Source of the DNA: Paenibacillus montaniterrae
Lineage (GTDB): Bacteria; Bacillota; Bacilli; Paenibacillales; Paenibacillaceae
DNA: 64,000 nt
Direction: 5' to 3'
Assembly: GCF_018403185.1 (NCBI RefSeq)
Contig: NZ_BOSE01000012.1
Span: 30,194-94,193 of the forward strand
Position 1 is the first letter of the stretch. Each line of letters opens with the position of its first letter. The notes below the pieces were generated by a model. That model saw nothing but the letters and a program-made list of their open reading frames with translations, ran no database searches and was not told the DNA's origin. Below are positions 8,882 through 17,437 of this stretch, one piece after another. Made by a program: the position numbers and the translations under genes.

Positions 8882-9036
8882 GAGGTAGTTCAAAAAGCTT
8901 GACTTTGATGACGATGTAGTTGCGTTGTAGCGGATTCGATGGCGAATATGACACGCTACCGAAGGCTTCGGTGCTCACGTAGCTAATGGCCTACGCTGCG
9001 CTCCTCGCCTTCTAGTATCGTGCCATCTTCTTGGTC
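8882..9036 (+). repeat. 188-bp interspersed repeat, copy 3, right end missing
   Basis: Third tandem copy, again 188 bases on. It matches copy 2 closely through CTTCTTGGTC at 9036 and then stops; the expected CTGAAAGCC...TTTTGAACC end is replaced by other sequence leading into a large palindrome. A decayed fragment similar to the left end (GTTCAAAAATTTGACTTGAT) reappears at about 9188-9207. Confidence 0.88.
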
Positions 9037-9050
9037 GTGCACTCAAAAAA

Positions 9051-9183
9051 AGCACCAGCGGAGGAGCAAAGCAATCCGAAAAACGAAGTGTGTCGCCTTT
9101 AACATCGTAATGCAACCTATAAAATTAAAATAAGAGCATTACGATTTAAAAAGCGACTGGAGGATGCTTTGCTCCGGAGCGCT
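9051..9183. repeat. 133-bp palindromic element (MITE-like or hairpin)
   Basis: A nested imperfect inverted repeat: GGAGCAAAGCA (9063-9073) with TGCTTTGCTCC (9165-9175); GTCGC (9092-9096) with GCGAC (9153-9157); ATCGTAATGC (9104-9113) with GCATTACGAT (9136-9145). The loop is AT-rich. No coding potential. It sits where repeat copy 3 is cut off. Confidence 0.8.
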
Positions 9184-9313
9184 GAATGTTCAAAAATTTG
9201 ACTTGATGATGTTTAGGGCGATGTCGTGAACTGTTTGTTGATTGTGGAACGTTAGCCGTGAATTATGCGTACTTGAATATTAATGATTGAATGTAGAATT
9301 GGAGTGGAGCAGT

Positions 9314-10462
9314 TTGTCTAAACTAAAGGTAATGACAATTTTTGGGACGAGACCTGAGGCTATTAAGATGGCGCCATTGGTATTGGAGCTGCAAAAGCGA
9401 GAGGATGAGATTGAGTCGATTGTGTGCGTTACGGCACAGCACCGTGAGATTCTTGATCAGGTTTTGGAGTTTTTCGAAATTAAGCCGAACTATGATCTGA
9501 ATGTGATGAAGGATCGTCAAACGTTAACGGAAACGACGATTCGAGTGATTGAAGGTTTGGACCCTGTGCTGGAAGAGGCCAAGCCAGACATTGTGCTTGT
9601 ACACGGGGATACACAAACGACATTCCTTGCGAGCTATGCCGCATTTCTGAAAAAAATTAAAGTAGGCCACGTGGAAGCAGGACTGCGCACCTGGAACAAA
9701 ATGTCTCCATATCCGGAGGAAATGAATCGTCAGCTTGCTGGTGTGCTGTCCGATATTCATTTTGCTCCGACAGATTGGTCGGCAAGCAATTTGCGCAAGG
9801 AAAACAAGCATGAGGATACGATTTATGTAACGGGCAACACGGCCGCGGATGTGTTCCAATATACGGTTGATGATTCCTTTGCGCACCCTGTGATTGATTG
9901 GGCGAAAGGCAAGCGCATGGTGCTGATGACGGCGCATCGCCGCGAATCGCTAGGCGAGCCGCATCGCAACATATTCCGTGCGGTTAAACGGATTGCTGAC
10001 GAGTTTGAGGATGTTGCGTTTGTATATGCGGTTCATCCTAATCCTGCAGTGCGCGAGCCTGCGAAGGAAATTTTGGGCGGACATCCGCGCATTCGTCTAA
10101 TTGAACCGCTTGATGTGTTCGAGTTCCATAATTTTTACCCTCATACGCATATGATTATGACCGACTCCGGCGGCTTGCAGGAGGAAGCGCCTTCGTTCGG
10201 CGTGCCAACTCTTGTATTGCGAGATACGACAGAGCGCCCTGAAGGAATTGAAGCGGGTACGCTTGAGCTGGTTGGGACGGAAGAAGAGCGAGTTTATGAG
10301 CGTGCCAAAGCATTGCTGACTGACTCTGCACTGTACAATCGCATGAGCCAGGCTGCCAACCCATATGGCGATGGACGCGCGTCAGAGCGGATTGTTGATG
10401 CCATCCTGCATCATTTTGGAAAAATCGAGCACAGACCAGACTCGTTCACACAAAGTTCATAG
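9314..10462 (+). CDS. mnaA: UDP-N-acetylglucosamine 2-epimerase (non-hydrolysing)
   Basis: Cytosolic enzyme converting UDP-GlcNAc to UDP-ManNAc, the precursor of ManNAc in teichoic-acid linkage units and SLH-binding wall polymers. The product is 382 aa from TTG 9314 (MSKLKVMTIFGTRPEAIKMA), close to B. subtilis MnaA throughout. Motifs seen: VTAQHREILDQ, LVHGDTQTT, VGHVEAGLRT, TAHRRESLG, TDSGGLQEEAP and RDTTERPEG. A TTG at 9287 is also in frame, but GGAGTGGAG at 9301-9309 supports 9314. In B. subtilis this gene also lies between upp and the atp operon. Confidence 0.95.
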   Translation: MSKLKVMTIFGTRPEAIKMAPLVLELQKREDEIESIVCVTAQHREILDQVLEFFEIKPNYDLNVMKDRQTLTETTIRVIEGLDPVLEEAKPDIVLVHGDTQTTFLASYAAFLKKIKVGHVEAGLRTWNKMSPYPEEMNRQLAGVLSDIHFAPTDWSASNLRKENKHEDTIYVTGNTAADVFQYTVDDSFAHPVIDWAKGKRMVLMTAHRRESLGEPHRNIFRAVKRIADEFEDVAFVYAVHPNPAVREPAKEILGGHPRIRLIEPLDVFEFHNFYPHTHMIMTDSGGLQEEAPSFGVPTLVLRDTTERPEGIEAGTLELVGTEEERVYERAKALLTDSALYNRMSQAANPYGDGRASERIVDAILHHFGKIEHRPDSFTQSS

Positions 10463-10500
10463 TTTAAATTGAATTTCCGGTGAAATCCCGAATATACAGT

Positions 10501-10526
10501 GTACAGTAGCACTGTACGGTTTTTTA
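10501..10526 (+). terminator. Terminator after mnaA
   Basis: GTACAGT (10501-10507) pairs with ACTGTAC (10511-10517), followed by a run of T. Confidence 0.75.
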
Positions 10527-10532
10527 TAAGCA

Positions 10533-10557
10533 ACAACCCTTGTCAGACAAGGGTTGT
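10533..10557. other. Second hairpin without T tract, upstream of atp promoter
   Basis: ACAACCCTTG and CAAGGGTTGT form a 10-bp perfect stem with a 5-base loop. No T run follows, so its role is uncertain; it may back up the preceding terminator. Confidence 0.6.
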
Positions 10558-10593
10558 CTGCAATTAACAGCAGTGATTTTATCGGAATTTCAA

Positions 10594-10623
10594 TTGACAA
10601 ACCTTCTACCGCTTCGATAAAAT
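10594..10623 (+). promoter_or_regulatory. Probable sigma-A promoter of the atp operon
   Basis: Perfect -35 TTGACA at 10594-10599 and -10 TAAAAT at 10618-10623, spacer 18. It lies 28 bases before the first atp gene and directly after the mnaA terminator region. Confidence 0.7.
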
Positions 10624-10651
10624 ATATGAGGATTGACAGGAGTGTTGACTA

Positions 10652-10879
10652 ATGACTAAGAGGAAATTAGATCAGCCGCTTGTAGTTGCTGGTTTAATTG
10701 GTGCAATGGGCGTACAAGTCGCCATTTGTATTTTAATTGGTTATTGGTTGGGTACTTATGTTAGTGATTGGACTGGTAGCAAGGGTTGGATAGTAGGTGG
10801 CGTTCTGACTGGACTTGCTTTCGGTATAGGATCAGCAATCTTAGTCGTTTTGAAGGTGTTGGAGGGCTCCGATGAATAA
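10652..10879 (+). CDS. atpZ: AtpZ/AtpI-family small membrane protein, first gene of atp operon
   Basis: 75-aa protein with two membrane helices (residues about 9-35 and 44-68) and a glycine-rich hairpin, typical of the ATPase_gene1 family found at the head of Firmicute atp operons. Family members are linked to assembly of the c-ring or to Mg2+/Ca2+ transport, but the exact role is not settled. ATG 10652 follows GACAGGAGTG. It overlaps the next gene by 8 bases. Confidence 0.75.
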   Translation: MTKRKLDQPLVVAGLIGAMGVQVAICILIGYWLGTYVSDWTGSKGWIVGGVLTGLAFGIGSAILVVLKVLEGSDE

Positions 10880-11261
10880 AATTATGAAGTCAGCAACACG
10901 TTGGATGCTCTACCTTCTGGCAGTAACGCTAATTATGTACGCAGCCTTTCCCGAGTGGAGAGCGGTTGCTTTAGGATTAGCGCTAGGCTTGATAGCGAGT
11001 GGAATGAATGCGTTTTTATTGCATCGCAGAGTTGGCATCGTAACTGATGCAGTCACTCAGGAAGGAACTCGCGTTAGAAGAAAAGGGCTCGGCTTTGGTA
11101 ATCGGATTGCAACAGTTTTGCTGCTTGCGATGTTTGGCTACCAATATCCAGACATTATTAATCTTCCGGCTGCTTTATCCGGCAGTATGGTTATGCCCTT
11201 TCTACTTTTAGTGGCAGCTATCATTCACACTGTGAAAGAAAATAACAGCGGAAAGGGGTGA
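10872..11261 (+). CDS. atpI: ATP synthase subunit I
   Basis: 129-aa membrane protein with four predicted helices, matching the ATP-synt_I family in size, position and pattern (short N-terminus, helix, AALGLALGLIASGMNAFLLHRR-like region, basic loop, two further helices). The family helps assemble the c-ring. ATG 10872 lies inside the end of the upstream gene, with TTGGAGGG just before it. Ten bases before atpB. Confidence 0.8.
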   Translation: MNKIMKSATRWMLYLLAVTLIMYAAFPEWRAVALGLALGLIASGMNAFLLHRRVGIVTDAVTQEGTRVRRKGLGFGNRIATVLLLAMFGYQYPDIINLPAALSGSMVMPFLLLVAAIIHTVKENNSGKG

Positions 11262-11270
11262 TATTGATTT

Positions 11271-12035
11271 ATGCATATTTTTCCGATAGTGGATTTGAAT
11301 GGTATTCAAATTGACCTTTCAGCTATTATTGCAATTGTTGTCACTTCAATCATTGTGTTTGTGCTTGCTCGATTAGCGGTTCGCAATCTGTCTGTGGAAA
11401 ACCCGGGCAAACTGCAGAACTTTATGGAGTGGGTCATTGAATTCGTGCACAATACGATTGCGAGTACGATGCCATTTGAAAAAGCAAAAAAATTTATTAG
11501 CTTGGGCATGACGCTTATCGTGTTTATTTTCGTAGCCAATCTTCTCGGGCTTCCGTTCCAGATTATAACAGAAGCGCATCACGAAATTCATTGGCTAGGC
11601 ATTACGAAAGAGGTGCTTGAAGCACATGATGGACACGCCCATATTTCATGGTGGAAATCTCCGACAGCGGATATTTCAGTAACTGCGGGGTTGGCGCTTG
11701 TCGTATTCGTTATCGTGCATTCTCTAGGCTTGAAATGGAACAGAAAGCATTACCTCAAGCATTATTTTGAGCCATATCCGATTTTCTTCCCGATCAACTT
11801 GATTGAAACGGTCGCAAAGCCGGTCACGCTGGCACTGCGTCTATACGCTAACATTTTGGCGGGTGAAATCTTGATTTCAACCATCCTGATGCTAAAGGTT
11901 TGGGGTCTACCGTTTATGGCGGTATGGCAAGGCTTCAGTATCTTCGTAGGTGCGATTCAGGCCTTCCTGTTCACAGTATTAACGATGGTGTACATTTCGC
12001 AAGCGGCAATTCATGATGAAGAGCACGCACATTAA
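11271..12035 (+). CDS. atpB: F1Fo ATP synthase subunit a
   Basis: Proton-channel subunit of Fo, 254 aa, polytopic. The C-terminal half has the conserved PINLIETVAKPVTLALRLYA segment with the essential arginine (in ALRLYANI) that faces the c-ring, and a final AIQAFLFTVLTMVYI helix. The start ATG 11271 follows AAAGGGGTGAT. Placed in the usual order before atpE. Confidence 0.95.
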   Translation: MHIFPIVDLNGIQIDLSAIIAIVVTSIIVFVLARLAVRNLSVENPGKLQNFMEWVIEFVHNTIASTMPFEKAKKFISLGMTLIVFIFVANLLGLPFQIITEAHHEIHWLGITKEVLEAHDGHAHISWWKSPTADISVTAGLALVVFVIVHSLGLKWNRKHYLKHYFEPYPIFFPINLIETVAKPVTLALRLYANILAGEILISTILMLKVWGLPFMAVWQGFSIFVGAIQAFLFTVLTMVYISQAAIHDEEHAH

Positions 12036-12135
12036 CGTAAGCAACTTGCTTTGGAGGAGATAACTTAGCCGAATCCAAAGTTCGTTATAAAAATTCAATT
12101 TCAAATAAATTACCCATTTTGAGGAGGATTCAGTA

Positions 12136-12348
12136 ATGAGTGTATTAGCAGCAGCTATTGCAGTAGGTTTGGGCGCGATTGGCGCAGGTATTGGTAATGG
12201 TATGATCGTATCAAAAACAGTTGAAGGTATCGCTCGTCAACCAGAGCAAAAATCAGCTCTTCAAACAACTATGTTTATCGGTGCAGGTATCGTAGAGGTA
12301 GTTCCAATCGTTGGCGTAGTTATCGGTTTCTTGGCGTTCTTCAGCTAA
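12136..12348 (+). CDS. atpE: F1Fo ATP synthase subunit c
   Basis: 70-aa hairpin protein forming the rotating c-ring. Two helices flank the polar loop ARQPEQ. The ion-carrying acidic residue is Glu54 in GAGIVEVVPIVG. No sodium-type ligand set is evident (a glycine-rich N-helix, no Gln/Ser pair at the usual places), so proton coupling is likely. ATG 12136 has the strong site GAGGAGGA. It is flanked by a 100-base gap upstream and a hairpin downstream, in keeping with higher expression of this high-copy subunit. Confidence 0.96.
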   Translation: MSVLAAAIAVGLGAIGAGIGNGMIVSKTVEGIARQPEQKSALQTTMFIGAGIVEVVPIVGVVIGFLAFFS

Positions 12349-12362
12349 TATGAACCTCTAAT

Positions 12363-12389
12363 GGCGGGGAAGGGCTTGCCCTCTTCGCC
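12363..12389. other. Intercistronic hairpin between atpE and atpF
   Basis: GGCGGGGAAGGGC and GCCCTCTTCGCC pair with a one-base bulge. It lies 15 bases after the atpE stop. The following CCTTTGTTTTG is only weakly T-rich, so stabilisation of the atpE message or partial attenuation is more likely than full termination. Confidence 0.65.
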
Positions 12390-12433
12390 TTTGTTTTGAT
12401 TATGTCTACCATTCGGAGGAAAGGAGTGCAGCT

Positions 12434-12916
12434 ATGAGTTTTTACCCATCGTCGACTATCTTTACTATTATTGCTTTCTTAGTTCTTCTCTGGCTCTTGA
12501 ACAAATATGCTTTCGGTCCACTGTTTGGAGTGATGGAGAAGCGCAGACAGCTTATTCAAGAACAGATGAATGCTGCAGCCAATAGCCGTGTAGAAGCAGA
12601 AGCGTCTATGGCGGAGCAAAAGGCGGCACTTGATGAGGCGCGCAAAGAAGCGTATGCAATTATCGAGCAGGCGAGAGCGACTAGCTCCAAGCAAGCTGAG
12701 GAAATCGTTTCTTCTGCGAAAAATGAAGCTACAAGACTTAAAGATGAAGCACTCAAGGATATTGAGAGCGAGAAAAATAAAGCGATCTCCGCGCTTCGTA
12801 CAGAAGTGGGCGGCATTTCTGTGCAAATCGCTTCTAAAATTATCGAGAAGCAAGTGGACGAGAAATCTCAAGAAGAGATCGTTAATAAGTATCTAAACGA
12901 GGTTGGAAGTAAATGA
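12434..12916 (+). CDS. atpF: F1Fo ATP synthase subunit b
   Basis: Peripheral stalk subunit, 160 aa. One N-terminal membrane helix (STIFTIIAFLVLLWLLNKYAF) is followed by a long, charged, alanine-rich coiled coil (residues about 35-150). ATG 12434 follows GGAGGAAAGGAG. The stop overlaps the atpH start (ATGA). Confidence 0.95.
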   Translation: MSFYPSSTIFTIIAFLVLLWLLNKYAFGPLFGVMEKRRQLIQEQMNAAANSRVEAEASMAEQKAALDEARKEAYAIIEQARATSSKQAEEIVSSAKNEATRLKDEALKDIESEKNKAISALRTEVGGISVQIASKIIEKQVDEKSQEEIVNKYLNEVGSK

Positions 12917-13461
12917 GCCGCGACATCGTGGTAGCGAAGCGCTACGCACAAGCGCTGTTCGAGCTTGCAGCCGCTGGCAAGGTCGTATCCCAGGTTGAAC
13001 TAGAATTAAAGCTTGTTGTTGACGCGCTTGCGCACAATGAGCAGTTGAATAAATTTCTTGAGCTGCCAAGCGTGCAGCCTCAAAACAAAATTGATTTGCT
13101 GAAGCAATCCTTCGGCGATCAATTGTCTGAACTTGTCTATAACACATTGCAGCTTATGATTGAGCGCGGACGTCAATCTTTGATTTCGAATCTATTTGAA
13201 AGCTATGTAAAAATTGCAGGCGATGCTCTGGGACAGGCTAAGGCGACGGTTTATACAGCAAGAAGCCTTTCCGATGCGGAGCTGGCAAATGTAGCTGCTC
13301 AATTCGAACAAGTAACAGGCAAAAAAATTATTGCAGAGCAAATTGTAAATCCAGAGCTTCTAGGCGGCGTTCAAGTGCGCATCGGCGATCGTTTGTACGA
13401 TGGCAGCTTGGCCGGCAAGCTAGAGCGTTTGCAAAAAACTTTATATTCCAAAGCACTGTAG
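12913..13461 (+). CDS. atpH: F1Fo ATP synthase subunit delta
   Basis: Stalk subunit joining b to the alpha3beta3 head, 182 aa. It begins with the conserved VAKRYAQALFELA and ends with PELLGGVQVRIGDRLYDGSLAGKLERL, the family C-terminal signature. ATG overlaps the atpF stop by four bases, so the two are coupled. Its stop lies 15 bases before the start codon of atpA. Confidence 0.95.
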   Translation: MSRDIVVAKRYAQALFELAAAGKVVSQVELELKLVVDALAHNEQLNKFLELPSVQPQNKIDLLKQSFGDQLSELVYNTLQLMIERGRQSLISNLFESYVKIAGDALGQAKATVYTARSLSDAELANVAAQFEQVTGKKIIAEQIVNPELLGGVQVRIGDRLYDGSLAGKLERLQKTLYSKAL

Positions 13462-13476
13462 ATAGGGGTGAACGAA

Positions 13477-14991
13477 TTGAGTATCAGACCTGATGAAATT
13501 AGTACGCTGATTAAGCAGCAAATTGAAAAATATAAATCTGAAATTCAAGTCGTGGATGTCGGCACTGTTATCAACGTCGGTGACGGTATCGCTCGTGTTC
13601 ACGGTCTTGAAAATGCGATGCAGGGAGAGCTTCTTGAATTCGCAAACGGTGTCGTAGGTATGGCTCTTAACCTTGAAGAGAGCAATGTCGGCGTCGTTAT
13701 TCTAGGCCCATATACTGAAATTCGTGAAGGAGACCAGGTAAAACGTACTGGTCGCATTATGGAGGTTCCTGTAGGCGAAGCGCTTCTAGGACGCGTTGTT
13801 AACTCGCTAGGCCAGCCAGTGGATGGCAAAGGACCAATCAATACAACTGAATTCCGTGCCATTGAATCACCTGCTCCAGGTGTCATTGACCGTAAAAGCG
13901 TACATGAGCCAATGCAAACGGGTATTAAAGCGATTGACTCCATGGTACCAATCGGCCGTGGTCAACGTGAGTTGATCATCGGTGACCGTCAAACAGGTAA
14001 AACAACGATTGCGATCGACGCCATTATTAACCAAAAAGGTACTGGCGTAAAATGTATTTATGTTGCAATCGGGCAAAAGCAATCTACAGTAGCGAACGTA
14101 GTAGAAACATTGCGTCGCCACGGTGCGCTTGATTATACAATCGTTGTAACAGCAAGTGCATCCGAGCCTTCTCCACTATTGTACCTGGCTCCATATGCTG
14201 GCTGCTCTATGGGTGAGTACTTCATGTACAAAGGCGAGCACGTACTTGTTATTTATGATGACTTGTCCAAGCAAGCTGCAGCTTATCGTGAGCTTTCCCT
14301 ATTGCTTCGTCGTCCTCCAGGTCGTGAGGCATATCCAGGGGATGTATTCTACTTGCACTCTCGCTTGTTGGAGCGTGCAGCGAAGCTTAGTGATAAGCTT
14401 GGCGGCGGTTCTCTAACTGCACTGCCATTTATTGAAACACAAGCTTCTGACGTATCTGCATATATCCCAACTAACGTTATCTCGATTACAGACGGACAGA
14501 TCTTCCTAGAGTCTGACTTGTTCTACTCTGGTCAGCGTCCAGCGGTAAACGTAGGTATTTCCGTATCTCGTGTCGGTGGCTCCGCACAGATCAAAGCGAT
14601 GAAAAAAGTAGCTGGTACGCTGCGTCTTGACCTTGCAGCTTATCGTGAGCTTCAAGCGTTCTCGCAGTTCGGTTCTGACCTTGATAAATCAACAGTAGCG
14701 CGTCTGAATCGCGGTGCTCGTACAATGGAAATCCTGAAGCAAGGCGTTAACCAGCCTATGCCTGTAGAGAAGCAGGTCATTTCTATTTACACTGCGGTTA
14801 AAGGGCATCTTGATGAGATCGCAATCGAAGATATTCTTCGCTTCGAGCAAGAATTCCTTGCATTCTTGGATAGCAAATATCCGCAAATTGGCGCTTCTAT
14901 TCGCGACACGAAGGATCTTGTTGCTGATAACGAGAAAGCGCTTGTCGATGCGATCAATGAGTTTAAAAGAAGCTTTGCTGCTTCCGTATAA
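13477..14991 (+). CDS. atpA: F1Fo ATP synthase subunit alpha
   Basis: Non-catalytic nucleotide-binding F1 subunit, 504 aa. It starts MSIRPDEISTLIKQQI from TTG 13477, as in B. subtilis. The GTG at 13468 lies within the AGGGGTGA ribosome site and is rejected. P-loop GDRQTGKT at residues 169-176; the signature PAVNVGISVSRVGGSAQ is present. It is followed by a 120-base gap with a stable hairpin before atpG. Confidence 0.97.
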   Translation: MSIRPDEISTLIKQQIEKYKSEIQVVDVGTVINVGDGIARVHGLENAMQGELLEFANGVVGMALNLEESNVGVVILGPYTEIREGDQVKRTGRIMEVPVGEALLGRVVNSLGQPVDGKGPINTTEFRAIESPAPGVIDRKSVHEPMQTGIKAIDSMVPIGRGQRELIIGDRQTGKTTIAIDAIINQKGTGVKCIYVAIGQKQSTVANVVETLRRHGALDYTIVVTASASEPSPLLYLAPYAGCSMGEYFMYKGEHVLVIYDDLSKQAAAYRELSLLLRRPPGREAYPGDVFYLHSRLLERAAKLSDKLGGGSLTALPFIETQASDVSAYIPTNVISITDGQIFLESDLFYSGQRPAVNVGISVSRVGGSAQIKAMKKVAGTLRLDLAAYRELQAFSQFGSDLDKSTVARLNRGARTMEILKQGVNQPMPVEKQVISIYTAVKGHLDEIAIEDILRFEQEFLAFLDSKYPQIGASIRDTKDLVADNEKALVDAINEFKRSFAASV

Positions 14992-15035
14992 GTAAGGTCT
15001 AGTACGGACAGCAAGGTTAGATGATAGAGAACACT

Positions 15036-15062
15036 GTCTGCGCCAGCCAGGCTGGTGCAGAC
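15036..15062. other. Strong hairpin in the atpA-atpG spacer
   Basis: GTCTGCGCCAGCC and GGCTGGTGCAGAC form a 13-bp stem with one G-T pair and a one-base loop as written (so the closing pairs would open). No T run follows, so it is not a normal terminator. The unusual 123-base spacer and the hairpin suggest RNA processing or message stability control inside the operon. Confidence 0.7.
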
Positions 15063-15114
15063 CCTTTAGCAAGTTTGGCGCAGGATGCCAGACAACAAAG
15101 GCGGGTGAAATGAA

Positions 15115-15978
15115 ATGGCAAAAGGCATGCGTGAGATTAAACGCGAAATTAAAGGTAAACAAAACACGCGCCAAATTACGAAGGCGATGGAGATGGTAGC
15201 TGCTTCCAAGCTAAGAAGAGCACAGGAGGCTGCTGTTGCAGCTCGACCATATGCAGACAAGCTGCTTGAAGTAGTGGGCAATATTGCATCTGGCACAAAG
15301 GGTGTGCGCCATCCGATGCTGGAATCACGTCCAATTAAAAAGACGGGATATCTGGTCATCACATCGGATCGTGGCTTGGCTGGCGGTTATAATGCCAATA
15401 TTTTGCGTAAAGTAACGCAGACAATTAATGAGAAGCATAAGTCCGCAGACGAGTATGTCATTTACGTCATTGGTCGTAAAGGCCGTGATTATTTCCGTCG
15501 TAGAAATATGCCGATTTTGGAAGAGGTTATCGGCTTATCCGATTCTCCTGCTTTCAGCGATATTAAATCGATAGCCGCTAGCGCGGTAGGCAAATTCTCT
15601 GAAGGGGCTTATGACGAGCTATATATTTTCTACAATCAGTTCGTAAATGCGCTGACACAAATTCCGACAGCAACTCGCTTGCTGCCGCTGGAAAACGTTT
15701 CGAGTGAAAACACGCCTGTATCCTCCTACGAATACGAGCCTTCTGCTGAAGGCGTGCTAGAGGTGTTGCTGCCTAAATATGCGGAGACGCTTATTTACAG
15801 TGCAGTACTGGATGGCAAGGCAAGTGAATTCGGTGCCCGCATGACGGCAATGGGCAGCGCTACGAAAAATGCTACGAAGATGATTAACTCCTTAACGTTG
15901 ACGTACAACCGTGCGCGTCAAGCTGCAATTACGCAGGAGATTACGGAAATTGTTGCGGGAGCTAATGCACAATCTTAA
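15115..15978 (+). CDS. atpG: F1Fo ATP synthase subunit gamma
   Basis: Central rotor shaft, 287 aa. N-terminal MREIKREIKGKQNTRQITKAM and C-terminal YNRARQAAITQEITEIVAGA are the conserved helices that run through the catalytic head. LVITSDRGLAGGYNANI is the family signature. ATG 15115 follows GGCGGGTGAAATGAA. 31 bases separate it from atpD. Confidence 0.96.
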   Translation: MAKGMREIKREIKGKQNTRQITKAMEMVAASKLRRAQEAAVAARPYADKLLEVVGNIASGTKGVRHPMLESRPIKKTGYLVITSDRGLAGGYNANILRKVTQTINEKHKSADEYVIYVIGRKGRDYFRRRNMPILEEVIGLSDSPAFSDIKSIAASAVGKFSEGAYDELYIFYNQFVNALTQIPTATRLLPLENVSSENTPVSSYEYEPSAEGVLEVLLPKYAETLIYSAVLDGKASEFGARMTAMGSATKNATKMINSLTLTYNRARQAAITQEITEIVAGANAQS

Positions 15979-16009
15979 GTCTATATATGAGGAACCAGGA
16001 GGGAAAGCA

Positions 16010-17416
16010 ATGAAAAAAGGACGCGTTGTATCCGTCATGGGTCCGGTCGTCGATTTGGAATTTGAACGCGGCAATCTGCCAGAAATTATGAATGCTGTTA
16101 CGATTAAGCATAAAGCAGAAGCTGGCGGAGTAGACATTGATCTTACGCTGGAAGTTGCCGTTCATCTTGGCGACAATCTAGTTCGTACAGTAGCAATGAG
16201 CTCTACTGACGGTCTAGTTCGCGGAATGGAAGCGATCGATACTGGCGCAGCAATTACTGTGCCTGTAGGTGCTCCTACACTAGGTCGTGTATTTAACGTT
16301 CTAGGTAAACCAATCGACGAAGCTGGTGATGTGGTATCTGATGTAAATCTGCCAATTCATCGTCCAGCACCGACTTTTGACGAATTGTCTACACAATCGG
16401 AAATTCTTGAAACAGGGATTAAAGTTATCGACCTTCTTGCACCGTATGCAAAAGGTGGTAAAATCGGTTTGTTCGGTGGTGCCGGCGTTGGTAAAACTGT
16501 AACAATCCAGGAATTGATCAACAACATCGCCCAGGAGCATGGCGGTATTTCCGTATTCGCTGGTGTTGGTGAGCGTACTCGTGAGGGTAACGACTTGTAC
16601 CATGAGATGAAGGATTCCGGCGTACTAAGCAAAACGGCGATGGTATTCGGACAGATGAACGAGCCTCCAGGTGCGCGTCTGCGTGTTGCCCTTACAGGCT
16701 TGACAATGGCTGAATTTTTCCGCGATGAAGAAGGTCGTGACGTTCTTCTGTTTATCGATAACATTTTCCGTTTCACGCAAGCAGGTTCCGAGGTATCGGC
16801 GTTGCTAGGCCGTATGCCTTCTGCCGTTGGTTATCAGCCGACGCTTGCTACAGAAATGGGTCAGCTGCAAGAGCGTATTACATCTACGAAGAAAGGTTCT
16901 GTTACGTCAATCCAAGCGATTTACGTGCCTGCGGATGACTATACGGATCCAGCTCCTGCAACGACATTTGCTCACCTTGATGCAACGACTAACCTTGAGC
17001 GTAAAATCTCTGAGATGGGTATCTTCCCTGCGGTAGATCCACTTGCATCTTCTTCACGTATTCTTACGCCAGAGGTGCTTGGTCAAGAGCATTACAATGT
17101 AGCGCAAGGTGTTAAGAAGATTCTTCAAACGTATAAAGAGCTTCAAGATATTATCGCAATCCTGGGTATGGATGAGCTTTCCGATGAACAAAAATTGATC
17201 GTTGCTCGCGCACGTAAAATTCAATTGTTCTTGTCTCAGCCATTCCACGTAGCAGAACCGTTTACAGGTCTTGCTGGTAAATACGTACCTGTTAAAGAAA
17301 CAGTGCGCAGCTTTAAAGAAATTCTCGAGGGCAAACACGATGACCTACCTGAGGAGGCATTCCGCTATGTAGGAACAATCGAGGAAGCCGTGGAGAAGGC
17401 CAAAACGCTTGTCTAG
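16010..17416 (+). CDS. atpD: F1Fo ATP synthase subunit beta
   Basis: Catalytic F1 subunit, 468 aa from ATG 16010 (MKKGRVVSVMGPVVDLEF), with CAGGAGGG as ribosome site. The frame stays open upstream into atpG, but length and family start support 16010. P-loop GGAGVGKT at residues 156-163; catalytic glutamate region GVGERTREGNDLY; DELSDEQ (DELSEED-like) motif near the C-terminus. Confidence 0.97.
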   Translation: MKKGRVVSVMGPVVDLEFERGNLPEIMNAVTIKHKAEAGGVDIDLTLEVAVHLGDNLVRTVAMSSTDGLVRGMEAIDTGAAITVPVGAPTLGRVFNVLGKPIDEAGDVVSDVNLPIHRPAPTFDELSTQSEILETGIKVIDLLAPYAKGGKIGLFGGAGVGKTVTIQELINNIAQEHGGISVFAGVGERTREGNDLYHEMKDSGVLSKTAMVFGQMNEPPGARLRVALTGLTMAEFFRDEEGRDVLLFIDNIFRFTQAGSEVSALLGRMPSAVGYQPTLATEMGQLQERITSTKKGSVTSIQAIYVPADDYTDPAPATTFAHLDATTNLERKISEMGIFPAVDPLASSSRILTPEVLGQEHYNVAQGVKKILQTYKELQDIIAILGMDELSDEQKLIVARARKIQLFLSQPFHVAEPFTGLAGKYVPVKETVRSFKEILEGKHDDLPEEAFRYVGTIEEAVEKAKTLV

Positions 17417-17437
17417 CGAAGGGCGGGAGGAATCCAC

